From assembly GCF_949628215.1 (NCBI RefSeq), contig NC_134285.1, positions 26,550,797 to 26,614,796 of the forward strand: 64,000 nucleotides of DNA, in the 5' to 3' direction. Made by a program: the position numbers and the translations under genes. Below are positions 24,626-36,300 of this stretch, in pieces. Every line of letters starts with the position of its first letter. Position 1 is the stretch's first letter. This stretch comes from Phalacrocorax aristotelis (lineage: Eukaryota; Chordata; Aves; Suliformes; Phalacrocoracidae). The notes beneath the pieces are model-generated. The model saw only the letters and a list, made by a program, of their open reading frames with translations, was not told the DNA's origin and did not search any database.

Positions 24626-27600
24626 CAGCCATCCCCACTCCTGCCCCCCATCTGAACCATGAGCAACAGAACTGCCTGGGCACAGGGGTCACGCCTTGCC
24701 AGGCTGCACTGCTTCAGGTGGGCGATGAACCACTTCGTGCCTCCCCTTGGGATGCCTGGCCCTGGCAGCGCTGGGAAGGGCTGTCACCACGAGACACGCT
24801 TGCAGCAGGCGACCTTCAACGTGGCCTCCCCAGCTGTGACTCTGCAGGGTGGCTCTTGAGAGCTCATGGCTTTGTGGTCCATGAGGACCCCTGGCAGAAG
24901 GCACAGCATGCCCCAAGCCCTTCCAGGCGTGCTACTGAGCGGTGCTTATCTGTGACAGCCAAGGAAACCTGAGGCTTGAGTGAAAGCCTCTGGCAGAGCA
25001 CTACAGTTGGGTTTGGACAACTAGCCCCATTTTCCTGCCCCGTCAGAAGTCCTCCCAGTGCTGGCTGCCATCCCTGCGCAGGACAATAAAACAACCAAGT
25101 GATTCTGCCATCAAGATGCCAGCTAGCAGCTGTCTTGCCCAGGAATTGCATTGACAGATTGGCACAAACCTTGGCCTGCCAGTTCTCCTTGGGGTTTTTC
25201 TTTTCATTGCGGTCTTGCTGAGATCATTTTTCACTGTTCCCCCTTCTGAGTGGTCTCCACTGCTACCCCAGCCTTATCAGCTGCCAAATTCAAGGTGACT
25301 CTGGGCAGGGCTCTCTGGTAGTTTGTCAGTGGCTGTCACATCCTTGCAAGCGGCTGGGTCTCTGCTCCCAGCCTACATGTTGGTATTTCCCATGCATGCT
25401 GCAGCAGTGCTCAGGATCCTTGTGGTGGCTGGCGTTGGACATGGACGGCACGTGGTGACCTTTGCTGAAGCCTGAGGCAGTGCTCGGGTCTGAGCTGTGC
25501 TCAGCAGCCAGGCCCTTCCCCTGTCCCAGGGTGGATTTGCAGCCTCAAGCTGACAGCACCCAATTTGCACCCACGCATTTGTGGCATCTGTGGTTTGCTG
25601 GGAACACACTGTCATGGCAAACAACCAGCTCCTCCAATTCCCCTTGCTAGGGCAGTGAAGGAACCTGATATCTGCCAGACTGAGCTGACCTAGACAGATA
25701 AAACACTACTACCACCATACAAGCAGAATCAAGCTCTCCATTTGTGGTCAGAGCTGCAAATGAACAGGTATAAAACCAGGACAGGTCTAACACTGGGCCC
25801 TGACCTAATTCTCCACCTCCTCAAGGTAACCTGGCTGGGGTATCATTGCCCAAACTACCCCAAAAGTCAGACAGGGCTCCCTTCCCACCAAGACATTTGC
25901 TACTCTGCCTAGCAGAAGGGTGAGCCAGCCCTGCATGCCTGCAGCTGTACAATCACAGACTTTGCTTTCTCTGAAGCTGCAGCATCCCTGGTCTGCAAGC
26001 AGAGTTTCCAGCTTTCCTCAAGTCAGGAGAGTATGTCCCTGAGAGTAAGCTCCTGGCCACATCCAACACAGGTGTAGGAAAAGGAGCTGGGGGAGGGTTT
26101 CACAGTGAAGGGAGGATGAGTGAATGGAGGGCTCTGACTCAGAAGTCAGGATTAACACAGCCCCACTAGCTTCTCCATGGTGAAGCTCCTGCAGCTACTA
26201 TTGCCCTCTTGCAGTGCCCCCATTAGCACACCCCACTCCCAGCAGGACAGGAGCTCTCCCCCAGGCCCGGCCAAAAGCTCCCACTACCTCTTAAGCACCC
26301 ACCAAACCTTCCCAAGGCAGCAGATCCTGCAGAACAGGCATGCATGATGAGCAGCGCTGAAGAACAGAGTCAAGTTCAAGGACAGTCAATACCAGGAGTG
26401 CAGCTGGGGAGGACATACAGTTGAAGTTCTCTCCCAGGAGACACGGCACCACCCAACTAGAAGATTTTACATAACTGAAAACTACTAGCCCCCAGTACAG
26501 AGAGGGAGCTGGTAATTGCCCACCCAGCCACTCCAAACAGCCCACTCGCTGCTGAGGAGCTGAGGCAGTCAGGGACCTGCACAGGTCTGAGAGCAGGATC
26601 CCGGCAGGCATCAGCCATGCTCTGCCATAGCTGCACTGAGCCTGAGACCAGACCCGCACCAGCATGTTCCAGTAATGCCTCAGAAAGGGGCTGGGACAGA
26701 GCCACAGTCTGGAGTATTGTTCAGAGCTGCATTTAAATGCATGAGCTGTGCTAATGACGAGCAGAGCTGTCAAACAAGGAGCTTGTCCCAGCTAATTATC
26801 TCTAACGAGGGCAGAGTATCAGGGTCCCTGAGGAGCTGGGAAGCAGCTTCCCACTCAGCTCAGTTGCAGAAGAGGAAGATAAGCAAATGTCATTGTACTG
26901 GCCTAGCTACAAAATCATTAATTAGGCAAACGCCACCTTCTGTGCCAGTTTGTTCTTGAGAACCTGGACTTGCCAGAGATGAGGCATACAGGCAGGCTGG
27001 AAACATCCCAGCTTTTGCCACCCAACCTGTCCCTTGCAGTGCTGAGCCACCTGCCCCCATGCAGAGACAGCACAGCCCCAGCCTGGCGGGCCCGACCTAT
27101 CAGCCCAGGGCTGCACAGCTGTGCCACACTCACCTGGGGGCTCAAATACCCCTTGTGAGGGCTCCAACCCATTCCCTGGTCCAAAAAACAGCAGAAGTCT
27201 GGTTTTTCTGAAACACCACCATTTAGATCATGTTTGCCTCAACCATATCCCTCATCCCCAGCCACCCAGCACAGCCCTCCAGAGGCTCTGTGCCTGCCCA
27301 GCAACAACCTCCGCAACACCTGTTTCCCAAATCTTTAAGGCAGACATTAAGGCACTGGGAATTTCTGCTCCCCTGCAGTCCTACTCCATTCCAGTGCAGA
27401 GGGACTCCTCTACCAGTCCAGTTTGAGAGTCCTGTGGCTCAGAAACCAAGACTGTACACTTGCCCTTATGTGCAAGAGACAGGGAGCATGTCTCACCCCA
27501 AGGCCAGGTTAAAGCAAAGTCTCCTACTGGGGCAACAATCCAGACATATGCCTCACACAAGGTCCATCCCGCAAGCTCTGTGCTTGTCCCTCACCTCAGA

Positions 27601-28050
27601 GCTGAAGGGAAAGGGAGGACAGGCTGTTTTTACTCCAGCCAGTAAACCTACTGCAGGACTATGAAGCTTACAGAAAACATCAGAGTGCTGTTCATCAGCA
27701 TCTAATTCCAGTAAGTGCTTTTCAGTCTCTTGTTGCCAGAGAGGAGCAAAGGCTTGCACACTCTCTTCAACTACACTTTTACAAAATAAAAGATTTAAAA
27801 ATCACCAACTTCAAACAGAAACAGAGCTGGAACCCAAGGGATTGGAGCGAGCTATAGGGAGCTCAGCCCCACCTGCTGGCAGGCACCGCTTGAGGCAGGG
27901 GTTTGGGGTCGTGCTTTTGGGGCACAATCATCTGCTGCAGAAGGCTGGGGTCCGATCTAAGTTACACCACCATGTCTCACAGCCCCTGCTATAATACACT
28001 ATTGAGCAATGAGTATCAGAGGAAAGTTTACTAATATTCCCAAAATGCAT
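24626..28050. other. Intergenic region 3' of MRPL28
   Basis: No exon, RNA gene or identifiable repeat recognised in about 3.4 kb. Confidence 0.4.
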
Positions 28051-28051
28051 A

Positions 28052-28057
28052 TTTAAT
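28052..28057 (-). terminator. MRPL28: Probable MRPL28 poly(A) signal (ATTAAA)
   Basis: ATTAAA on the minus strand lies about 300 bases past the MRPL28 stop. It is the best signal I find there; no AATAAA occurs between it and the stop. Confidence 0.5.
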
Positions 28058-28352
28058 TTTATATCATGATCAAGCTCTCAAAAGCAGCCAACTACTTGTA
28101 CAGGCAGAAGAACCACATTAAGTCAGTCTTACAAAGATGCTTTCAGAGGCCACAGGACAGAAATTCTTTCCTCAGCCCACAGGAACATTTTCTCAGTGAA
28201 TTTAGGCTGTCATTAGACTTTGATAATGGCAACACGCTCCTGGACATGCTTGTCATGTGGCCCCTTCCACACAACGTGGTTCAGACAGAAGACACACTGA
28301 ACCCAATAGCTTGATCTGCAGCAGGGGTTTTGCTCCAAAGGTTTCTTTCCTT

Positions 28353-31192
28353 CTACTGCTTCTGCAGTGCCTGTTCTTTCAGTTGGTTGACAAGGTCTTC
28401 AGCATATACCTTAAAGAGTGGGACAGGGTCCTAAAACAAAGCAGAGGATAAACCACTTAAAAAGAGTGAACCTGAGCAGCAGCAAGGGGTGAAGTCTAAT
28501 GGAGAGTCCAGGGAGGTAGTGCTGCGGGAGCATTAACATTTAAAACCAGAGGAAGATGGGCCAGGTGTTTTTTCAGGGGCTGAATGAGACTACCTGCTAT
28601 GCTATTCCTCCAGACACAACTCCTCCTCCTCAGCTCTGTAAGCTTGCCTCAAGGATGACAGACACCTGTGTGGGACATTCATCAGTTTTCCCAGTTCTGC
28701 CTGCATTTGAGAATCATCAGTAGCTCCCAGGGTTCCCTTTTCTTCCAAAAATGCTTGCCTCTCTCCTCACTTTACCCTAAATCAGAGCTGTACTGAAGCA
28801 CGTTGGACAAACATACTCCCTGAAGAAGCTGGACCCCACAGGGTTCAGGCCCCAGCACCACCTCAGTGCTCCTGACCCTTCCGTCCATGCTGCAGCCACA
28901 ACAGGAGCCAATGGGTCTGGGAGAAACATCACCAAGAGACCCCAGTGCCCCAGGAAGCCCTTCTGCCCCAGCAGGTCTCTGGTGCACCCTCCTCTGTGTA
29001 TTACTTCCAACAAGCAATCTGCAGCGGCAGAGGGTCACAAACTAAGCAATGCCCTGAGCTTGTATCCATGTGTCCCAGAGCACAAGTACAGCAGAAGGCA
29101 ACCAAAGGCAAAGAGGTTCACCCATTGGGGCAGGAGTTATGAGCCATCCCCCTACATACCTCTCCCCTGATTGGGGGATCTGGTTTCACAATGTGCTTTA
29201 ACTCAGCCCTGTATTTCGGGCACCCCAATTTAACTGGGCTCATGTGGCTGCTTAGGAGTTTTGGAGCACCATTTCTACCACTCAGGACTGCTCAGATCAG
29301 CTGGACATGCAGCCTGATGCAGCTAAGACACCTCTGTGCTAAGCACTGCCTCAGGAACTCACCTTTTTTTCTAGGAGCCTCTGTTTTTCTATTGCTTCTT
29401 CTAAACTCAAGCCAACCCATTCAGCTTCCTCTTCTGGGATCACAAATTCCTGTGATAAAAGAAGGAGCAGGTAGCACAGTCTTTCCAAGTGACTAAAATG
29501 CAAATCCTATCTAAGCCCAACTCACAAACACGTGATACAGTGGGAACGTTACTACGGACAAATTTTAAAATACTGTTCCCTTATTTCTGGTAACCAAAGT
29601 CTGCTTCCCTTCTCTCCTTTTTCCTTTGTGAGGGTCATGTATCCTCTAATCAGTCATGCCTGCTGCTGTGCCTCTCCTTTGTGTAGTTCTGGGGCTGTTG
29701 CTCAGCACAACTCTATGGACCATGGATGCTGGTAGTGTTTCTCCCCAGTTTAAGGACAGGGAACCGCTTAAGCAAGTCCAATGGAAAGCTACCAAGATGA
29801 TCAGGCGGCTGGAGCAGCTCCCTTATAAGGAAAGGCTGAGAGACTTGGGTTTGTTTAGCCTGGAGAAGAGAAGACTGAGGGGGGGATTTAATCGATACCT
29901 ATAAATATCTAAAGAGTGGGTGTCAGGACAATGGGTCTAGACTCTTTTCAATAGTGCCCAGCGAGAGAACACGGGCAATGGGCACCAGTTGGAGCACAGC
30001 AAGTTCCACCTAAACATGAGAAAAAACTTCTTTCCTGTGAGGGTGACAGAGCAGTGGCACAGGCTGCCCAGGGAGGTTGTGGAGTCTCTTTCCCTGGAGA
30101 CATTCAAACCCCACCTGGACGCGGTCCTGTGCCCCTGCTCTGGGTGTGCCTACTCAAGCAGGGGGGTTGGACAAGATGATCTCCAGAGGTCCCTTCCAAC
30201 CCCTACCACTCTGTTATTCTGTGACAGTGTGATTAAGGCATTACCAGTCTGGACAAACATTGCTGCAGACACCAGGGCAGGAACTGCAGGTCAGGCACCC
30301 ACCTGGTACTTATTATAGATGGCCTCTCTTCTGGCTGGATCATTGGGATGCAGTTTAGGATCCCGCCGTGCAAGTCGCAGCAGCATCGTTCGCTTCAAAT
30401 CCATCCCAAGCTTCGAGCACATGTCAGCTTTTGGAGTCTGGAGAAATAAAGCCTGATGTTGAATTGCACCAAGAGGCCAGCTGCTAGAGAACACGCAAGG
30501 CTATCAACACGTAGACAACACTGGCAGTTTGTCTGCACACCATTGAGGCTCTCAGGGCACGCCAGACTTGCTGGGTGCAGGGCCCTACCTTGAGGATGTA
30601 GAAGTCAAAGCCATAAGCCTCATCGATGAGGTCCAGTGTCCGCATGGTGACGGTGATGGTCAGCGTGGCATCGAGGATCTCGCTGTAGAACTGCCGGTCG
30701 AAGAGCTGCGGCTTCCACGTCTTGGGCAGCCTGGTGGAGAGCTGGACAGACGCCGGCGGTCAGGGGCCGGGGATGCCGCTGCCAACCGAACGGCTGCACC
30801 AGGGACCGGGTGGGCGGCCCAACACGCGGCACTGTGCCGCGGGGAGGGGGATGGCGGGGAGCGGGGCCCGGCCGCCCGGGGCAGGGAACACCCGGAGCGC
30901 TCACCTTGTCGTTGCGCGCATATCGGAAGCCGCGGATCCAGCCTTCGCCGCCCCAGAGGCCCTGGTGGGCGGCGGGCGGGAGGTGCACCGGCACCGGCAC
31001 GTCCTGCACCCGCTCCCGCTCCCCGGTGCGCGGGTTCCGCCGGTAGCGCACACCCAGCGGCCGCCAGTGCACGGGTGTGGGCGGCGTCTCGTCATGCAGC
31101 GCCGCCAGGTAATGCTCCGGCAACCGCGCACAGATGCCCTCCCGCAGCCGCAGGGCGGGCCAAAGCCGTGGCGCGTACCGGTGCAGCAGCAT
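28353..31192 (-). CDS. MRPL28: MRPL28, mitochondrial ribosomal protein bL28m (5 exons)
   Basis: Component of the large subunit of the mitochondrial ribosome; nuclear-encoded and imported to the matrix. Five exons join in frame: 30905-31192, 30589-30741, 30303-30437, 29363-29449 and 28353-28430. All have GT-AG borders and all introns are phase 0. The product is 246 residues, against 256 in human. It opens [29 protein letters not shown], matching the human N-terminus. The core [28 protein letters not shown] and GLWGGEGWI, the segment [23 protein letters not shown], and the acidic-basic tail [34 protein letters not shown] are all clear family matches. A CR1 copy lies antisense in intron 3. The gene sits head-to-tail behind PGAP6, whose poly(A) signal is only about 240 bases upstream of this start codon. 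Upstream in-frame codons beyond the chosen ATG are not conserved. Identification is secure. Confidence 0.97.
29745..30224 (+). repeat. CR1 LINE, 5'-truncated, in MRPL28 intron 3
   Basis: The plus strand follows the CR1 3' region closely: 'accaagatgatcaggcggct', 'aggaaaggctgagagacttg', 'agcctggagaagagaagact', 'gcccagggaggttgtggagt', ending in 'cttccaacccctaccactct' and a short ATTCTGTGA-like tail. The remaining frame is the RT C-terminal end with 3'UTR. It is antisense to MRPL28 and the least decayed repeat in the window. Confidence 0.92.
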
Positions 31193-31380
31193 CGCCCCCC
31201 TCCTCCTCCTCCTGCTGCTGCTGCTGCTGCCTGCTTCCGCTCCTACCAGCCGGAAGTGGAACCGGAGCCGTCCCTCATTGGCTGGCGCCGACGGGCCGCA
31301 GGGGTGCCGACGGCGGCCGGCAGGGGCCGCGCCGCGCCCGCGTTTTGCCCGCAGCCCGCGCCCCTCTGGCACTTGCTGCT
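31193..31380 (-). promoter_or_regulatory. MRPL28: MRPL28 promoter in CpG island
   Basis: CpG-rich sequence covers exon 1 and this upstream stretch (island about 30740-31380). An ETS/GABPA site CCGGAAGTG lies at 31250-31258 and a CCAAT box (minus strand) at 31281-31277, both within 90 bases of the start codon. GABPA sites are typical of nuclear genes for mitochondrial proteins. A (CTG)n run at about 31213-31231 would fall in the 5'UTR. Confidence 0.65.
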
Positions 31381-31428
31381 TGTATCCTGACTCCAGCCAC
31401 CACGTATTTGCCCTCAAATACCATTACC

Positions 31429-31434
31429 TTTATT
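31429..31434 (-). terminator. PGAP6: PGAP6 poly(A) signal (AATAAA)
   Basis: This is the only AATAAA I find downstream of the PGAP6 stop. It implies a 3'UTR of about 2 kb (33389 to roughly 31410) that ends almost at the MRPL28 promoter. Confidence 0.6.
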
Positions 31435-33389
31435 AAATTATAAAATTGTAAGCCTTAAAATTTACCGTAAGAAAATAATGACAGGTATTAACAGCAAAGA
31501 AAAAAAAAACCAGCCCCACAACCTTTTTTTCCTCAGACACAAGAATTGCTCAGATTTTACGCAAAATAATTAACACCCCCCATCCTCCAGGCACCTAACT
31601 CAACCTTGTGCCAGGGCCAACAGTCGCGGTGGAGGAGAGCAAAAGCAGAATTTCAACAATCAAACAGAAACTAAACATTCATGTTAGTGGGAGTTCTCGG
31701 CCCAAAGCTTCTCCTGCTTTGCAGCATGGAAGCCCCTGAAGGTAAAGGCCCGACGAGGAATTATTGCTTTCTCTGGTAACTAGCAACACCAGGGCCAGAC
31801 CAGCTGCCTGGCACAGAGGGCACAGCTGCCCTGCAACGCCGCTGTGCAAACCAGGGGGGAGGGGGGAAGTGCCTAAAAGTGATAAGAGTTCGAGGAAGGT
31901 CCAAGGGGCCCATGTCCCCCACTCCCACCATGCTGCCAGTGTTGTGGATGGCAGCAGCAAAAGGAAACGCAGGGGACACAGGTGACAAGGGACAACGCTG
32001 CTGGGTGCAGACAAGTGTCCTTTGCTCATCCTGCATCTGCTTAAAACATCAGAGCTTGCTGAGGAAGGGGAGAGAGAGGGATAAAGTGCAGAGCTGAGCA
32101 GAAGGCTGGGCAGTTTTCAAAGCAAAGTAGTAACCCCATTTCCTATAAACTAGGAAACAAATCCTTCATTAACAGCTCCTTCCTCCCCAAAGCCACCTGA
32201 GGAGGGACTCCATGGATGGGCTCCCAGCAGCACACACCAGACTGACCACAGCTGGACTAAACCAGCAAAGAACAATGTATTTGAGCCCTTATCTATAGAA
32301 TAAGGATGGGCAAAGACAACTTTCCTGGTTGCCAAGTTTCTGCCCTTGCTTTCTGATGCGTGCGTGCCCTATAGTAAGGCTGGGGTGGGACACTGCTGGT
32401 GGCCTCAGACCAGCTGCAACTCTGCAACACATCCAGCCTCTGAGGCAGAGAGGGGTGCGCAGCTCAGGCACCATCCTGGACCACCTACGCTGCCAGGCAG
32501 AGCCGTGCACATGCCAAACCCACAAAAGGGAGGAAGACGGTGAATACCTGAACACTGAGAGAGGGAGGGGACAGTGCAGCAGCCTGGCTCCTTCCAGATG
32601 AGCTAAGAGGGCTAAACTTAAACTTTGACTAAACCCTGCAGTGCCATGGGTTTCACAGCTCTGGGGGAGATGCTGCTGATGCCTCTTGCATGTCCCCACA
32701 TGGGTTTTTTTTCACATCCCTGCCAAGCCTGATCCTGAATCCAGGGCCCAAGTCCTGGCCTCATTCTTGCCCCCCACCCTGAATTGGGACTAGGTAAGAG
32801 CAGCACCACCTGTTTCATGGGGAGAGAGGCTCCAGACCCCTGCAGAGGTGGCAGCCAAGGGTCCAGTGCATGCCAAGATCAGCTCCCTCCCTTCCCATCA
32901 GCACCAAGGGCTCGCAACAGCTTTTGCCCCCCAGGTCAGAAGAAACCCATTCTTTTGGGTTCAAATGCTGATTGCAGGATGGCAAGGAAAATCCCTGTCC
33001 CATAGCCCTCTGCTAGGACAGGGTGTGCAGAGAAGAGCCCAGCAGCCAAAGCCCTGGCTCCAGCTCAGTGTGGGCTAAGCCCTAGCTTCATGGATGCAGC
33101 AGGAGGGGAGTAAGGGTTGGCGATTTCCCCCAGGGCCACATGGAGGTAGGGAACAGGCTATTCTTTGATCTAGAACAATGAAGAACCTGTCCCACCCAAG
33201 CAGAAAAGCAGAGGTGGCCTCAAACTTGCCTTCACAAGACAAGCCCACCGTCTTCATATTTAAACCTGGTCCATACTGCGCTCTCCCAGCCAGTGAATGA
33301 GCACATAAGAGCTGATGTCTGTGAGGCGCAGCCCAGGCAGAGTGCAACCTCACCAGCCTTCCACCTCTGCCTCCAGGAATTCAGCAGTT

Positions 33390-36300
33390 TCAGGTCACAG
33401 CATAGAGCTCCTCACGGTCATTCTGGCAGATCTGATAGCGACAAGTGAGCTTTTGTGACCAGGCCCAGGGCTTCTTATGCTTGTCCCGAGGAGGAAGCAG
33501 GAAAGCAACGCTGCAAGCCACCAGAACATGCCAGATGCTGTGGGTGTAGTAATAGTTCTCATTGGTTTCCATGAATGCATATACCGAGATGGCAATGAAA
33601 GCCAAGGTGATCCCTGGGAGGAGGTAGAAAACCCAGCGCTTCCATGAGGAGGGGTAGCAGTGTCTGCGCTTCACTCCGTGGTAAACCTGGAGGTACGAGA
33701 GCACAGAAGGGTTAAGCAGCTAAGCAGATTAGACAGTGGGAAATAGGCAGCGCTGCCTGACCCAGGAGCATCTGCCAACCTCACAACAAGAAGGTGTGCT
33801 TGCTACACCTAAGAAATTCTGCCTCCCCCTTTCTTGGGCCCATCTCTTGTGTGCAAGAGTCCCTATCCAGCTGTGGCACCAAAGCCCAGCACAGATACCA
33901 TAACTCCTGCCCAGGGCACAGGCAACAGCCGACTGTTCAGGGATGACACTCCAGTCACAGGTGTGTGCTGAACTACAGCTGCAGCAGCTGGACTGTGCTG
34001 AGACCCACAACCAGGGGATTTCTCAGCTACTGCAGGGATGGAAGGCAAATCCCTTGCCCTGCCCTTCCTCCACCTGGGTGCTTCAAGGAGATCAAGCCCT
34101 CCTTGTGGATGGGCTGGAGCCTGGGGTCTGCTCTGCCACCGTCATTCTCCAGAGGGGAGCTAAGGGCAGCAGGTCCTGTCTGGCTGCCCGTACTTACCCA
34201 TGCTGCAATCATGATGATGAGGGCAAAGAGGCAGGGACCCATCATGTTCCATACCCCTCTGCGGTCCAGCTGCAGGGACATGGCAATTAACAAGGTCCCC
34301 AAGACAAAAAGGACCTGGGAATGAGACACCACCACTATCATTAGCAGCTCATCTGCTGCCAGAACACAGCCAGCCATGCAAGAGGCAGGGAGAAACTCCT
34401 GGCCACCCAGCCCTGCATGCATGCATGACTCAGGAGTATCACCTCCAGCAGAAGCCAGAGGACCCACAAACCTTTCCCACAAATCTCAATCCCTCCAGGC
34501 CCAGTCCCTACAAGCACACAGGCTCACAATCTGAACTCCTGGGACAAAACCACCCACTGGTTTTAAAATCGGGGTGGCACTGGGTGACAAACAGGCTTTG
34601 TCACCAGGCTGGGCTGTGTCATTAAAATACAGCCCTGAGAGGGCTCAGCACGGCCACCCGCAGCTTGGCTAGCTCAGATCTGGCCCTGCTGCATAGGGTT
34701 ACCTGACACTCACATATTTCAGGATCTTCTTCACCCGGGACATGCACAGGATCGTCACCCAGATGGACACCACAGAGCCCAAAAAGTCACAGTACTGTAG
34801 TGTGTCATAGTCCATGATGCACATCACTGCGACGCCTGGCTGGTCACATGCGTGGTAGAACTAGAGCCGGGGACAAAAGCAAAGGCTAGCATGAATCCAG
34901 CAGCAGCACATTGCTTTCTGGAAAGGAGAGGCAGAAGAAGGCTCAACCCATGGTAGCCATGATCCCTCCTGGCAATGCCTCCAGGAAGCTCCACCAAACC
35001 ACCACGGCATTACAGAAAGCAGATGAGAGCAGCCATCAACCTGCGCCCTCCCAGCAGCGGCAGAGAGCTCTTAGGACAGCACCCTTCAAGTGTGCAACAT
35101 TCCAACCCCATCTCAGTTCTCTGGTGTCCCACCCTCAAACATGAGCACCCACAGTGCAGGCGGAAGAGCCCAATGAAAATAGCACTCCTGCCAAGCTCTG
35201 AAGGGGCAGGACATCTCCATGCAGCTGCTTGTCCAATGATTCTAGAAGGTCCTTGTGGAGCTCCAGGATGGACTGCCCCACCAAGGACTTCACTCTGATG
35301 CATCAGTCCGATGCTGCAGTCCGATGCAGCTTGGGGGAGCTGGCAGGGGACCCGACAAAAGGCAATCCCTACCGTGGAGAAGAACATGGTGTAGGTGTAG
35401 ACAGAGGCCTCCACCAGGTAGTAGCGATAAACAGCAACCGCTATAGCCGGCAGGAACATGAGGTTGCTCAGGGTGAGCAGAAGGGTGGCCAGGTTCTGCG
35501 TACTGACAGACTGGGCCTTGGTATCATCCGTGCAGCTCCACCCGCCCCAACCTGCAGAGCAGAGAGGCTTGTGTGGATCTCACATGCCCTGCCTTGTCCT
35601 CCCACAGCACCCAGCAGGAGCCTGGGATTCCTCAGAAGAAGCAACTGCACCCCAGGGCTACCTCCTGGCCTCCTCTCCCTTGCTCCATCAGCCACTCGCA
35701 CTCCTGTTCTCAGGATGGTCTTGTTACTCATTGCATGCACTACTGTGGGAAGTTTTGGGGAACCCCAGTAGAGCCCTGTGTCTGCTCTGAGGACATCCCC
35801 CAGGTTGTTCCCACATAGCAGGGGCCATTCTACATACAGTATGGGTGTGTCCAGGCTGGTACTTTTCATCCCTACAGTAACTCAACACACATGCTACTTG
35901 TGGGTGATACATTAAGTGTTTGAGGCCAGATGCTTCAGATGATGGTTTAAGCTGGGTGCATCCCTACACATCCCAGGAACCAAGGCGGAGAATAATCCAC
36001 AAGATCAAGGAAGCCATTGGGCTCCTGTCCTACCTCCTGTCACAACAGGGCAGACTGTAAAGCCAGCTCAGGTTGCTCTGGACCAACTCTGGACCAACTG
36101 AGTTTTGAAGATCTCCAAGGTTGGAGACCTGGATACTGTGCAAAGCTGAACAACTTCGATGGAGGAGAGTTTGTCTTCTTTGATTTAGCTAGAAGTTTCC
36201 TTGCTGCAGCCTGTGTCTGTATCTTCTTGCCCTTCCCCTATGCTCCCCCAGAACAGCCTGGCTCCAGGGTCCCTGTAACCCCTGTGGGCAGTGAAAGGTG

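Noticed and set aside
30568-31443. Long plus-strand open frame of 291 codons
   Set aside because: Antisense shadow of MRPL28 exons 1-2 and its CpG island.
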